Positions 13,301 through 28,300 of a stretch of DNA of 64,000 bases are shown piece after piece (positions within the stretch are counted from its first letter, which is position 1; each line of letters begins with the position of its first letter). The position numbers and the translations under genes were made by a program. Under the pieces are notes generated by a model that saw only the letters and a program-made list of their open reading frames with translations, was not told the DNA's origin and searched no databases. The DNA lies in NCBI GenBank assembly GCA_030248215.1, contig JASANG010002724.1:20541-84540 (forward strand). The letters run 5' to 3'. The stretch is from Enoplolaimus lenunculus (Eukaryota; Nematoda; Enoplea; Enoplida; Thoracostomopsidae).

Positions 13301-16300
13301 TTTTCACCTGTGCCACTGTTTTAATTTTGCAGGTGGTCTGAGGTAACTCAGCGCTTACAGTTGTGGACTCAGATCTTGGAATTAAACGATAATGGCGAAT
13401 ATGTGCCGGTCGAGCTTCAGCGGGGTGCAGACGTGTTGACGGCAGGTGTTCATCAGCTACGACAGGTAAGTATCAGATATTGTGATTTTTAGCGTAAAGT
13501 AGACACGTGTGAGTAATACCACAATTTTTTGCTATTTGGGACAGGGGTATACGGCTCGGATATGTGGCTTGAATGGAACAACAACATTGGTTTTCGTAAC
13601 ATGGCTCTATAGACACCAACATTTTCGCATGTAAAATGCCTGTGTGGTGTACATTTAACTTGCAAGCAGAATACCGAAAACAAGTTGACTTCAGTTTAGT
13701 TTGCCGTATGCATGATTCAAGGTCAACTTCATTAACATTTTGGTTTGCATCGTTAAATAAGAACATAGCTCTCACCGGTTATTTAAATGGACAGCACGCC
13801 GTTTAATTGTTTGAGGCAACCATCATGGGTGTAGCCAGGATTTTGGTAAGGGGGGCGGTATGATCCATAAATATTTCGAAGGAATCTCATGTGTTGCACA
13901 CTGAAATTGTGTCTAAAGCCCTATCACACGTACATGTTTTTGCTGCGAGAACTTGCAGCTACAACTTTCGCTTGCAAGTTTTGCCCAAAATCCCGTTCGA
14001 ATAACTTGCAGCTACAAATAATTCATTAAAAATCATAGCTAGGAATTGAGTTCACATGTGAATAACCGTGCAAGTTCACTAAATTTATTGCAGCCGCTTT
14101 CCCATAGGCTGATGAAAAAAACGCAAGTTCTGCGTGCAATTTGCAGCTTCAAGTTTTCGCAGCAAAACTTGCACGTGTGAATAAGGCTTAAAAATCTCTG
14201 TACAAAAATCTCAAAGGGGTCATCTGATAGCCCTATGTGAGGCGAACGTTGGATTTGAATGATTTTGACGTTACATTGCAGGGTCAACAGCGCCGTGTTT
14301 GCGTTCGCATCACGCCTGTTCAGAATTCTGGGATGTTACCGCTTGTGTGTCAGCAGATAACATCAATTTCTATGGGATGTATATGTGTACGATCCAAATC
14401 GCTCCAGAAAAGTCTTGACTCGTATCAAGTATGTTAAATAACTTTTTAACGTTTTACTCGAAAATTGTTGTGTAAACATTATTAAAACAAATACAGTCCG
14501 TTATATTGCGTTAAGGCAAAAATATTGCAATTTACTCGCGTGGATTTTGTGGGTCAGAAATAATGTTGTATTTGTTTTGCCCTGAGTTTTCACAGGAAGA
14601 AGATCTAAATATACTGCGTGAACGTTGGAGCGACGCGCTTACAAACCGCCGGGAATACTTGGATGATCAGATACAAGTTAGTTTTTTTGTGTTAGCGCAA
14701 CGGTTTAGGTTCGGAATAAGAATTTTTTCTAACTTTTATTTAATCTGCAATTGATTTCATAAGTGCATCCAGATTCGACTTTAGCGTTTATTGTGGTTGT
14801 ATTCTTTTAAAATACTACAAACGAGACATAGTTCTTTATATTATAGTGATTTTCCTTATTCAAGTCATGTCAAACAAGTTTTAACGTGTGTGTATAGCAG
14901 CGAACTTAGAATTTCTTGGGGAATTACGGTACGGAGTGCATATTATAAAATTTCAGTACCACAAATTATGCAGCAGTCGTCGGGATTTTCAGATCCACTC
15001 ACTCATCGATAGAGAACAATTAAGTCTGTGTGTGCATTCTATCAGATCACCCTTTAGTTTGAGCTGAATGATGTTTATATCTGTAAGGTTGAAATTGTCT
15101 TTAATGAAATGGAGGCACCGTGTACACTTGACGCTGTTGCTATTGTAGCGATTAATGCATAAACCCGATAAATGTGAACAAGATGTCGAACGAGAACAAG
15201 CTTTAATTTCACAATGGGTGACGTTAACCGAAGAACGCAATGCTGTGTTAGTGCCGACGCCAAACTCAGGGGTTCCTGGTGCACCAGCTGATTGGTGAGT
15301 GAGTGCAGCTGCAAAATTTAGCCGAATTGATTCTGGTATTCTAAATTATATTCTATGATATTACCAAACAATATGCGAATATGATATTGAAGAAAAAGGA
15401 TAGCCTCATGAAGATTATTTATTTTGCGACGTATCCTATTTTCGTGTGCATATTCGAGTAATGTCTTTTATTGATTTTGCCAAGTGCAACCGGAATTCCG
15501 ATTCCAATATAAATTCCGATTCAAAGCGGGCTCCGATTTCCGATTGCACAATCAATCTGAATCGGAATTTTGAAATTTTCATAAAAAAATTTGTATTATT
15601 TATCTATTAATTGCTTTCGATGAGTGAACATTTTCAATAATTGTAGTTTAGCTGTACAGAACCAAAAATTATCGCCAATTTGTTCGTGCGACCTTTTCGA
15701 TAATTGTTGCCAGCCAACAGACCCCTAAATCAACGTTATATTTTTCAATACAGATTATCCGTACAGTCACAAAACTTCTAGTTCCGATCCCGATTACAAT
15801 TACGGTATAAATTAATTGCTGTTCAGATTCCGACTCCGGTATAATCTAATTCCACTTTGCCCGCTGTGGTTTTGTTAGTAAATCGATGAAAAAAATTGTC
15901 CTTCGCGCAAAATCAAATTTCAAAGCGACGAATTTGACGAATTATATTTGCGAACGGCTAACTTTTATCAGGTTGAATCACTTCTCCATTTTTAGGGCTT
16001 TTTTATTTAGAAATTTTGTTTCAGGGAGCCGCCAGTCGGAATGGAACGCCACATTCCTGTATTATATCTCGACATTAACAGTAAGTTTTTATACGTTTGT
16101 TTTTGCAGTTTTTTGTAATAAAAGTTTGAGGCTGTGCTAATGCACAAGATCGAGACAGTTAAAATAGCTCGTTTAATTTGTAAGCACGGAAACAGAGATC
16201 CTCCAACAGAAGTTGATGTGGTAAAACAGTAATTAAATTCGACAAACACAACAGTGCTTATTGTGCCAGAATGGATCACTTTGTTCACCAGGACGCGGGA

Positions 16301-19300
16301 GCTTGGGGAAGAAATTTTGGTTTTCGAGTACTACAGGAAATAAGAGACATGATATATTCAATTAGCGCGCGCTTCTTAGATAATATGAGTGCACTACATA
16401 GGATGTTTGATGCAGATAATAGTCCATATTTAAAGCCGGGAGGAACTCCCAAGTCCAGTCGCCGAAATTAAAGATCATAATAGCTAGTCCCCGAGAACAT
16501 TGAATCATATCTTCAAATCTCGTGGCAGTTGTGGTTCGTCAGTATTGTTCGAGAGACTGTACCGCAATTAGACTTACAACTTAACGGTTTGTTAAAACTG
16601 AACTATACATTGTCTCTTTATGTTTACCTTTTGAATTTATGGAACTCCTAGTAAATGCGAATCCCTATATAGCACCTCGTGGGGTAGTACATATTGCAAT
16701 ATACGTGGTCACAAATTAACAGAGCGACTAATGACATTAGAAGAGAGCGCCTTATGGCATTATAACAGAGCCAATGCTAGGTTAAATTCCATAGTTCTGT
16801 CGGAATTACTATTCCGGTTAAAATTGCGATAAAATTTGAGCTCCGATTACGACTGGCTGCAATTCCCATTCCGGAAATTTTATTTAGAATTTGCAGCCGT
16901 CCGTTAATATCATAACATTTACAGCGTTAGTAGATCGCTAATCCAGTCTGTTATACAAGTAATTTTATTTACTGAAGCTGTAAATACAGACAGGCATACT
17001 GCAGCAAGTCAAAAGTCATGCACTTTGTTTTTTAAAAAGAATTACAAACTAATATTCTGATTCCGGTTCCGACAAAAAAGTTGATTCCGATCCGATTCCG
17101 CTTCCGACAAAATGTACTTCCGATTGGAACCCTGGTAAATTCACTGTCTAGTAGAGGTGGCGCAGCTGCATACCTGTATGTTTTTAGGCGGTTCCAATGT
17201 ATTCTATTGTTTTCATTGTAGGTGAGGAACTGGGTGCAAACGCCGATTCATTAACATGTCTCCCAATGGCTGGATTGAATTCGATACTTCCCAAAGAACA
17301 CGGCAATAAAATGTACAATTTACCGATTATGAAAATTGAAGAGGACGTAAGTACACTGCATTTACGTAAAATTCGTTGTTACTAAAGTAATCAAAACGCT
17401 TAAGATTTCATCAAAATGTCTTTTCGAAGACTATCGGATTCTGTGAGTTTTTCTCTGATAGTTCGGTTCTTCATCTGGCACGTCATAACTTGGCAAATAA
17501 GTTACTTTTAGTAACATTCGTTCAAGAACTGGGAGATTGTATGCTGTGGGTGAAAATAAAGGTTTTTTCAGACATCGCTGATCATTTTGTTGTTAACGTC
17601 TTCTTACACCGTCTGTTGTTTTAGCTTGTTTGCTGGTAAATCAAACTGGTTTTTTATTTTGTATGCGAATTATTTAAACAGTCCACCACATTTTAAGTCC
17701 TACTTCAAAGGAATCAGGTGATTGGTTGTTCAGCTACAGTAATTCTGGTTACGACTGGCTAGTGTCCGTTTGGTTCATATTTAAATTTTCTTTAGCAACT
17801 GGGCGCTGTTGGTAGTTGGGACTCGTCGATTCATGAAAATGCTGCACTTAATCGGCCTACGCCTGAAGCGGAACGAATCTATGCAATATTAAAGGTATGC
17901 GACCGTAATGCCTATTATCAGATATCGTAACCCATAATATGCATATACATTGATCGGTGTTTGAACAATACCCACGGGCTTAGCTGACGCGTGAATATAA
18001 ATCTAAGTCGTAGCCGAAGTTTAAGGTAAACAGTCTCGGATGTGTGCCAGGGTATACATTGCCCGGATTTTTAACACAGAGAAGATTGATACCTTCAAAT
18101 TTGTTGTTTTTTATTGACCTTGTCTATGTTAAGTAGGTATCTCGAAATTGACACAGAAGCAAAACAAATCAAATGCGAAGAATGTGCTGAATTTCAAACC
18201 TTATTATTCACTAGTTTGAAAAAAAGACAACTGGTGAATGGTGCAACAATACATTTGAGAATATGGGCCATGTTTAAAGTGAAAACAAAGAGATTGCGAT
18301 GTTTAAATTACGGTTTCTTTGTAGGTGGTTGTTCGCATTTCACATCCAGCTGAAATGGAAATGGTGCTGCGAAAACGATTGTGTTTCAATGTTGTCAAAC
18401 GTATCAGTCTGACGTCAAAAATTTTGAAAAAAATTGTCGGAACGGTTTGTTTTGTTCAAGCAAATTGTAATAATATTTTGTAGATATAAAATGATACAGG
18501 GCGTTACCAGGATTTCTTTGAATAATGGTGTGACCTATTCAAACTTTAGAACCGAACGGGTTACTATTCGAAATTACATGAGAATAAGATTAGAACATAT
18601 CTCTAAATTGAGGAATCCTTATTTGTATACAATATTTTATTTTGTTTGCAGAATCACGACAATTCCTGGTGTGGTGTTACGTATGAGATTGTTGCCAACA
18701 TTCCGAAGGTACGTAATACTATCTTAGATTTTGTGTACAATTCCAAAGTATGGTGTGTATAGTAAAGCCAGTGTACATTGTTCAGCCTTAAATTGTTTTA
18801 TCGGATTGTACAGATCAGTAAAATGTACACATCAGGATCCAAAGCATCAGTAACACCGTTAAAAATTGCCAATTATTTCATATTTGTAAGTCTAAAAGTT
18901 ACACCGGTTCAGCATTTAGCGGCTACCACCGTTATTTTATCGAACTTAGGTTTAGTGATTTAGGTTTACGTTGTAACAAAGACAATAAAGTTTCGGTGCT
19001 TTTGTTTTATTGTGACATGGTCTGTCTGGTCATGGTGAAACAGTTTACAATGGAATCCCTATAATATTTTAGGCCACAACTGAGCCTGAAGCACGAGAAA
19101 CGCTTGCTCTAGTAGCGGCTCGAGGTGAAGATTCGGAGCATAGCAACGGTCCAGCAGATGGCGAATCTTATATCGAAAAATATACAAAAGGAATTTCTGA
19201 CGTTGAAAGCATTCTTGCCCTCGATCGTCTGAGACAAGTAAAGTTATTTTGTATCATCCATAATAGTCATTACAAATTGAAAGTATAAGCAATTTTCTCA

Positions 19301-22300
19301 GGTAACGGAACATTTGGAAGCTTATGATTGGCCGGTATGGGCTTTAGTTATATTGCCATAATCGTAAAGCAGTGTTTGAGTAGAAAAGTTTTTCATTTTT
19401 TACTTTGGTACAAATAACAAAACAAAAAATGTTTTTCCCGAAGTAAAATGATTAGTAATGACAGATGAAACTATTCTGATTGTAAATAACTTTATTGGAT
19501 TTGGCAATTTTTCGTTTAAATATTTTATAGGTTCTTGATTCAAAACTATGCGGCCAGTTTGTTACTGGTGTTTTTCAGCAAGTTTCAAAGATATTGCGTA
19601 ATTTTGTCAGTTTTTAAATTCTGTGATACAGTCACGGACAGAATTAAGTGCGCAGAAACCGCGTTTGCGTTCACTGCGGTTGCGGTTTTGTAGCCGCGTC
19701 TGAATGTTTCCGCGATCGCGTCTCAAACGCGATTTGAGACGCGATCATAGACGCGATTTTAACTGCGTCCGCAGTCGCGGTGTGAACCGCGGTCGCAGTC
19801 GCGGTTTTTGCGTCCACATAAATTGCGGTTGCGAGCGATCCCGATTGCGTCTGCGAGCGATCGCGATTCGAACCGCGTTTGGGTCGCGACCGCGGTTGCA
19901 CTTAATTCTGTCCGTGACTGTATGTTATTTTCATTAATTATTGTATAATATTAGCATAGCCTCATGAACTCTCTGTCTGTTATAGGAAGTATCAATAAAA
20001 GAATTATTGTCTGCTCAACGACGATTTCCAAAGAAAAGTTCGAGCTTACCTGAAGGTTTTGCTGCAGCTGTAAGTCGGAGTTTTACTTGCAACTGGGTGC
20101 ATTCTGTGTAGAAAACAATGTACCCGGCACGCGTTGCGTTTTTGGTCTACACCCCTTTATTTAAAGGGGGTACAACCTGTGCGAACCATGACACTTTATG
20201 CATCCGTCAACAAAAATGATCCGCTTATAGTTTAATTTAGGGTTTTGCATGTGACAACGACCCCCCTCTAAATAAGGGGGGTGGGCCAACAACGCAACGC
20301 CCGGTGGTACTTTGTACCATGCGGATCCGCAAGAGTTGCATACTTTTGCATCATGCACTCTTGGTTTTACCTGTAAAGTTGTAAACTTGGATTTATTTCA
20401 CATTATTTTTGGTTTAGCTTGCTTCCGCAACTACAGATACCGCTGCTGGTAATATTTGTCCAAGACAACAACGATTGAGCCTTTCACAGGACAAACGGCA
20501 ACTTCAAGCGGTAACGTCAGGAACAAATGGAGCTCAGCAAGGCCCAACATCACTGGAATCTCCTGCATCATTAGTCGGTAAGCGGTTGCTATAGTATTTG
20601 TACGCATGGACGGGTTTTCAAATATTTTTTTGCTTAGGCTTAGGATTAGGAACACATTTTTGCAACGCTTAGGTTTTGGCTTCGGAAAACGTTTAATCTA
20701 CTGCTACACCACCGAAAGTAACATTGGCCTATTTATGTCATGTAGTCGCCAACTGATGCGAACAGAAATTCGTGATTCAAATTATTGGTAAAGTCGGTCC
20801 TTGTTGTCCAGATTGTCTTGAAGCTGTTCAAATTCATATTATGTGAGCCTTATTTGCAGTTTGCTTGAAAAGAGAGTTTGTTGTTCGAACGCTTCGCCGT
20901 TGGTGTAGTTATTCAAGGGTCTGCATTCTCAAATGTTTGTAGCAACTAACAATTACCGGTTAATGGTAGGTCAGAAAGTGTTTTAGCTTGAACTTTTGAT
21001 CAATGGCGAGTTAGTTTCGCAATAAATATGCAAATTTTGTTGCATTAACTTTTGATCTTCTACACTGTGCCGAGGGTCAGATTTACATCGAGGGACGTGT
21101 TCTTTGGTTGAGTATTTATTGCTAGCTGGGGCAATGGGTGCTGCACACAGTTGAGAATGCGGGGCGTCGTGTTAAAAATGTATTCAGAGACATATGAAAC
21201 TGTTGATATGGTTTTACATACTTCCGTGTTCTAGACAATCATACCACTTATCGCCCTATAATTATACGCTCAGCCACGTTTACGTATTGCTCACCTGTGG
21301 CATTCTCTTCCATATGTATGTTTTTGATGTTTTACTGTTCGCTTTATGTCTGCGAGCTTTAATAATATAAGATAGACACAAGCTTAAAGTATGGGAAGAT
21401 TAAGGTCAGGCTGTACCTAAATGCAAGCGTGTAGAGTAGGGATGCGCCGATTAATCGGCATCGGTATTTTGCAGCGCCGATGCCGATACTTTTTGCACAT
21501 AACAGTCAGTTGGAATGCTATCAATTTCATTTCAGGGCGCACAATAGTGTGTCTGCTCAGGACAATTGTTATCTCTCTTGCGTTTGTGTTTGAAAAAATT
21601 AATTGAAGTTAACCGTTCTTATAAAATTATAATGTTTTATGATGGTTAGTGTTTAAGCCTTCGTATAATAACGTAATGTAGTGTTTTATCTGCTTATTAC
21701 GCATGGTGTACTAAAATTGGAATCGGCATCGGTTCGGCATCGGCAAAATTTCAAAATAAGAATTAGCATCGGTATCGGCAGCGGCGCAAATTTTGGCATC
21801 GGCACATCCCTAGTGTAGAGTACCATATTGTGTTTGAATATGAAACATTGTCGTAGTCGAATTTCGCAATCAAGTGTCTTCTTTTGCATATTGTGCGTTA
21901 TCCTTTGATCTAAAGCCGATTGCGTCGGTCTCGTTAAATGTTCTAGTAACGGTTCATAGTTCATTCTACGCCGCTCGCTTGATTCCTGTTTGTTCGACAT
22001 TGTTCGTTTTGTGGGGACTTTTAAGCGTTTTCTCTTGATTACTTGTAACATTTGAGACGAGTCCCGTGACCAAATAATTAATATGATTTTAAAATTTTAA
22101 CCCTTTCTCACATGAATATTTTCTATTTCCCCTGAGACCTACTTTTATGCTAGGATTCGAAATCCAGTGACTGGAGTGGGAGGCGTATACCATCACCATT
22201 CAGCTATAGGACTACGCCGACCCGAGGGGCGTTCGCGCACTAAACCGATTAACCCTTTCCCTGTCTATCTCCCCCTTGACGCTCGAGCCCGAGGGGGCTC

Positions 22301-25300
22301 TCACGTCTTGTGGTGATTTAGTACTATGTATACATGTTGCAATTGTTAAACACTGTGCGATATATATTATTTAACGTATATACACTGCGCTAAGTTGCCT
22401 ATAGGCTACTCAATGTGTGAAGGGGATAATATTCATATTATCGTACATGATTTATTAGTTAATGCAAAACAAATCATAAAGGAATAATTTGACAAACCAC
22501 TGTGCCCTCTGCGGTAGCAGCATTTCTTGCGATTTTGCGCAAATGACATATTTAAAGCGTCTTAGTCATTCAAAATACGCCGCTGATAAAACGAGGTATG
22601 TGTACGCTAATGAAGGGATCAGATTGATTGAAGACTTTATTAGTATTTGTACACTCCCGTCCAACAAAGTTAAGCCTAAGATTAATTCTAAGCGTAAGTT
22701 ATTCCGAAATGAAAAAAAATCGAAAACCATAAATGGACTGTGTATGAGAGCATCAGAGTTCAACCGGAATTCCGATTCAAAACGAGTTCCGATTCCGATT
22801 GCATAATAAATCGGGATCGGAATTTTTTTATTATTTTAATTTTAATCCTACTTGGTGTGATGTATTGCATAAAAATGCTGCATTAATTATGTATTAAATT
22901 GTTTTTATATGTTAGCCTATCAACAACCTATTTTAGTTTAACTTTACAGAACCAAAAAAATGATTGCCAGTTTGTTCATGCGACGTTTTTTGAAAATTGT
23001 TGCTAGCACACAGACATCCTAAATCAATATTATACTTGTTAGTATAAATTATCCGCATTGCCACAAAATTAGGTAGTAATTCCGATTCCGGTATAAACTT
23101 GCAGTTTACGATTCGAATTCTGGCATAATCCAGTTCCGCTTTGCATCCTGAAAAGCATAATTATTTAAAATGTATAAAGGCTGTTGTGCCTATGTATGTG
23201 GTCCATTTGTCTTGGTTTTATTTAAAATAAAAACATTCGGAAACTTGTGAAATCTTTTGCCTAATTAAAAATTTCTTTAGAGTATTTTGTTTTATATAAC
23301 AATTTTAGTTCGGTGTGAAAATTAATTTGATTTTGATGAAATTTATCATGTGTTTTTATCTGGCCGCGGTTTTCTCGTTATTTGTGTGCGGCTTTTTCCA
23401 CATTAAATATCCATAGTAGGCCAATGTAAAGAACAAGGGCGGAAGAGTAGTATAAGCATATTCCCACGCCTAAGCCGAAGCCTAAGAATGAGCATATTTC
23501 TAAGCGTAAGCCTAAGCGTAAGAATGAGCATATTCCTAAGCCTAAGCCCAAGCGTAAGAATGAGCATATTCCTAAGCCTAAGCCTAAGCCTAAGCGCAAG
23601 AATGAGCATATTCCGAAGCCTAAGCCCAAGCGTAAGAATGAGCATATTCCTAAGCCTAAGCCTAAGCGTGAGAATGAGCGTATTCCTAAGCCTATGCGTA
23701 AGAATAAGCCTAAGCCAACCAAAGAATTAGTGTAAAGTTTAAGCTTAGTTTTTCTCAGTCCCACCGAAAAACGCTACACCCTGGTCTTTACATGGGCCCC
23801 ATAGAACAATATAGATATATCCATGAACTCATTCAGACGCTGTAACATTAGTGAAGTTGAATTGAAAACAATTAAAGTGGATATTTGTGGACTTGTGCGT
23901 TTCGTAGTCCAAGCGTTATACATTTAAGTAAATTTGCCGAATTCGCACTGTTATTACGTGATATAGCACAAATGATGTGTCTGTATGCTAGGGTTCGTTT
24001 AATCAAGAGTGGCTGATCACTCTGTATAACAAGAGTGTGCAACTGGGTACATTCTGTGTATTAAAGAATGTACCAGCACGCGTTGCATTTTTGTTCGACC
24101 CCCCCCCCCCGATCAGGGAGGTTTAAGCAAGAGATTAACAGTATGCTTCAGTACACCAACCCCCCTTAAACAAGGGGGGTGTTACAATTTGCTCCTAGCA
24201 TTACTACGATATAAAACTGCATACAGACCCCCCATGAACAAGGGGAGTAGGCCAAAAACGCAATGTATGCCGGGTACATTCTTTAATACACAGAATGTAC
24301 CCATTTGCACACTTCTTGTTATAAACAGTGATCATCCACTCTTGGTTTAATAAATGAGTTCGCTTTATAGCTTGAATACAATACGCGTTCAATATTTACC
24401 CGCTTTGGGAGCACTAAATATTAATTGCGCTAACACCGTCACCAGCAATGGTAATTGCCAGCAGGCCGTAGAAGCGATTAAAATGTTCAAAATATATTTT
24501 TAGTCATATTTTTGTATTGGCTTTAAAATGGCAGACGACAACGCTGTTGTTGTAGCTCAAAATCCTTGTGCGAGCAATCGAGCATATATACGGTTTGACT
24601 TCGAACTCTTTTTTTGAATGGAGTATTCCGAGGCTGGCTCATCAGTATGATTCGTGTATGTACGCTTGCAGAAGTTTGAAAATAGTCAAATTTTGGCATA
24701 GGTTTGGCTTAGGTAGGCAGGCTTAGTTGTAAGCTTGCGGAGGGAGAGCGTATAAGGTCCCATTCATACGGCCATTTTTGGACGGTATCCATCCAGGTTT
24801 CAGCGTATCTTATGCTTAATTGCTTTATTGACGTTGTATGCTAACAAACTTTATTATTATTTCGTTTCAGCACGACCTACTTTCCTTAACCTGAAACCGT
24901 ATTATTCAGGAAAGCGTATGTTTATTGCTAGCGCAACTGTGTTGGTTTGATGTGTTGTTGATAGGTTTTAGCGTTTGTGTTTAAGTTTTTATTGTGTATA
25001 TGTCGTAGACTAATCTGCTATTTAGGTCAATTACCTGTTGGTCTATGTCAACCTGCTATTTTGTGCGTGACCGGATATCAGATACCGATGCCGATGCTTA
25101 CGAAATGTGCCGATTATTACCGATGTCGATTAATCGACACATCCCTAACTGTTAGTATAATATTTTACCGTATGTTTGTAACTGGAAAATTTGAGCATTC
25201 GAAATCTTTGCCAGGTTTTCAACCGTAAATAGGAAGGTTTTGACCGTAAATGTGAAGGTTTTGACCGTAAATGTGAAGGTTTTGACCGTAAATGTGAAGG

Positions 25301-28300
25301 TTTTGACCGTAAATGTGAAGGTTTTGACCGTAAATGTGAAGGTTTTGACCGTAAATGTGAAGGTTTTGACCGTTAATGTGAAGGTTTTGACCGTAAATGT
25401 GAAGGTTTTGACCGTAAATGTGAAGGTTTTGACCGTAAATGTGAAGGTTTTGACCGTAAATGTGAAGGTTTTGACCGTAAATGTGAAGGTTTTGACCGTA
25501 AATGTGAAGGTTTTGACCGTAAATGTGAAGGTTTTGACCGTAAATGTGAAGGTTTTGACCGTAAATGTGAAGGTTTTGACCGTAAATGTGAAGGTTTTGA
25601 CCGTTAATGTGAAGGTTTTGACCGTAAATGTGAAGGTTTTGACCGTAAATGTGAAGGTTTTGACCGTAAATGTGAAGGTTTTGACCGTAAATGTGAAGGT
25701 TTTGACCGTAAATGTGAAGGTTTTGACCGTAAATGTGAAGGTTTTGACCGTAAATGTGAAGGTTTTGACCGTAAATGTGAAGGTTTTGACCGTAAATGTG
25801 AAGGTTTTGACCGTAAATGTGAAGGTTTTGACCGTAAATGTGAAGGTTTTGACCGTAAATGTGAAGGTTTTGACCGTAAATGTGAAGGTTTTGACCGTAA
25901 ATGTGAAGGTTTTGACCGTAAATGTGAAGGTTTTGACCGTAAATGTGAAGGTTTCAACCGTAAATACGAAGGCCTTGAATAAGATATTAATTATTCATTT
26001 TTATGTATTCAGAATCAGACAGATTGCCTCAGTATCAGAGTATGATTGTTTTTAACTCGAATTTCTATTGAGATTACATCTCGTACTAATTTATGCTAAG
26101 GTTCTTTTAGGATTTTTATTATTTTTTTCCGCACGTCTGGGATATATTTTGCAACAATGATTTTACTGTATTGTGTATAACTTATTGCACATTTTTGGCG
26201 TAAATTTAGTTTTATAAAGCACAGAGTATTGTATTTTTAAATGTTTTGGTTGATTTTCGGTGTTGAGCTTTGTTGCGGTGCATTCGAAACCTGCGTTGGT
26301 TTTGATTTTAAGACGTCTTAGATATCCCAGGATCAGATTTTAGCTTTAAGACAGTGTCAATGTGTGATAGTTTCGCGGTTAAAGGTAACTTTAAGTTTTA
26401 GATTTTGTTTTAATAATAAGCAGTTAAGATTGTTGATGAACATTGGAAAAATAAGTAGAAACCAAGGTTTTACCGGATATCCGGTTCCGGTGTAATATCC
26501 GGCAAAATCCGACATCCTTATCCTATTCCGGTATCAGGTATAAACCAACCGAATACACGATATTTACGGTTGTGGTTCCAAACAAATTTAGATCCTATTT
26601 TCGGTTAACATCCGGTTCCGGTATCCGGTAAAATTAATATCCGGTCGATCCTTGCTCGAAACGTATGCATTTGGAAAGTTTGTTACAAACTTGTGGTATT
26701 CGAGTTAATTTTGCGAATTTTACATACGTATATAATTTGCATTAGAGTTGTCCCAGAAGCCAGGAGTTTTATTGGGGCCGGGACTGGTACCAGGGTGCAA
26801 TCGGAATTACAATTTACCGGAACCGGAACTGGAATTTGAAAAAATTACCGGAAACGGAACTGAAAAATGAAAAATAAATGCCGCCAAAAAATTCATTTTA
26901 ATTTTCTTTTTTGCAATATTAATAGCGAAATAACCGTAGTTGGAGTTATGTATTCACTTTATCTGCTGTATTTTAGATTTTCATACTGCGCGGAAGCGAA
27001 ATTTACGTTCGATGGTTTATTTTCGGTGATTGTCAATGTTTATATACTATACGAACGAAATCTACTTAATTTTTATCGTCATTTTTTGCGTAAAATATCA
27101 CAATTTTCACCGACCAAAATTTAATACCGGGATTTTTAATTCCGGTAAAAATTTACCGAAACCGCAACCGGAATGGTTACAAACGGCTGGAACCGGAATT
27201 CCGGTTGCACCCTGGCTACTACCAATCGTTGTGCCCCTGTACAGGGGCCAGGCCCCGGATTTACTGCAGTGGAGCACTGATCTTTTTTAACCTTTTTTCG
27301 AAAGCGTTCATCTCTCAGTGTTGTTATTTTGTCAAATATGAGCTTTTTTGACGCAGTTGTCATGTTGACAATAAAGCCCTTAGACTCGAATGCGTGTTGC
27401 GCCTATCCCCAGGTTAGTGGCAGGTTTTCAAACTAACGAACTCATATGTTGTTGTGGATATCAAAGTTTGCACACATAAGCTTTGGTGTATTTTAAATTT
27501 GAAAAATAATCGCTGATTTTCGAAGTTAGTCATTCGCTGAGTCGAAAGTTAAAAAAAAAGATGTCATCAACTGGTGATAGGTGCTACACACATTGGCCAA
27601 TGTAAAGAACAGGGGTGCAACAGTATTATAAGCATATACCTAAGCCTACGCCTAAGCGTAAGAATGAGCATATTCGTAAGCTTAAAGCCTAAGCGTAAGC
27701 CAAGCAAAAAAAAATTAGTCTAAAGCTTAAGCTTACTCAATTGCAGTCCCACAGAAACACGTTCCGCCCCGTGATATTTACATGGGCCCACACATTTAAG
27801 AATGCGGTCGTATTGCGCTGTGCAAGTTTTGCATGCCTCAAGCTTTTGTAAAATGGACAGAACGTTTTGTTTTCGAGTGTATTTATGTTATTATGTTGCG
27901 TAAATGTAGTTTGCGAATACCCTTAGGGTTTGCGCTATCTTGACGTCCGGCGCCGTCCGTCACCGTTCGTACCATACGTTATTGTACGTAAGTCATTTGT
28001 GTAAGATACCGCACGGTGACGAACGGGTGACGGACTGTTGACCCTAAGCATAATGGTGGCCGACAAATTGTCGAGCCGATATAAATTCGGATTACAAGTT
28101 GTCGGGCGACGAATTGTGATACGACTGAAATATGTCAAGCAAGCGTGTTGCATGCATTGTATTCATAGTGTGTTTAGTTGTTTGTGACAGTTGAGTTTCA
28201 CACTTTATGCTTTGTTCTTATACCAATACGTAACTCTTAGGGTTGCGTTATACTTTTGTTGACGTCCGGCGCCGTCCGTCACCGTGCGGTATTGTACGCA

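Larger units (their letters stand above)
8501..20069 (+). other. KIF13 exons 14-32: stalk, KIF1-like and MAGUK-binding-stalk region
   Basis: Exons: 8501-8632, 9040-9277, 9696-9861, 10226-10369, 10694-10846, 11544-11795, 12350-12523, 12808-12971, 13333-13465, 14282-14428, 14596-14676, 15149-15294, 16025-16080, 17222-17346, 17796-17894, 18325-18444, 18652-18708, 19073-19237, 19986-20069. Segments typical of KIF13 are readable: [84 protein letters not shown], and [22 protein letters not shown]. The exon at 11544-11795 carries a Ser/Thr/Gln-rich insert longer than in the human protein. The acceptor at 12349 was preferred because it gives [13 protein letters not shown]. Confidence 0.9.

Noticed and set aside
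25240-26055. 271-codon VLTVNVK repeat frame as a gene
   Set aside because: Explained by the 21-bp satellite inside a kinesin intron, with degenerate units at both ends and no splice or domain support.
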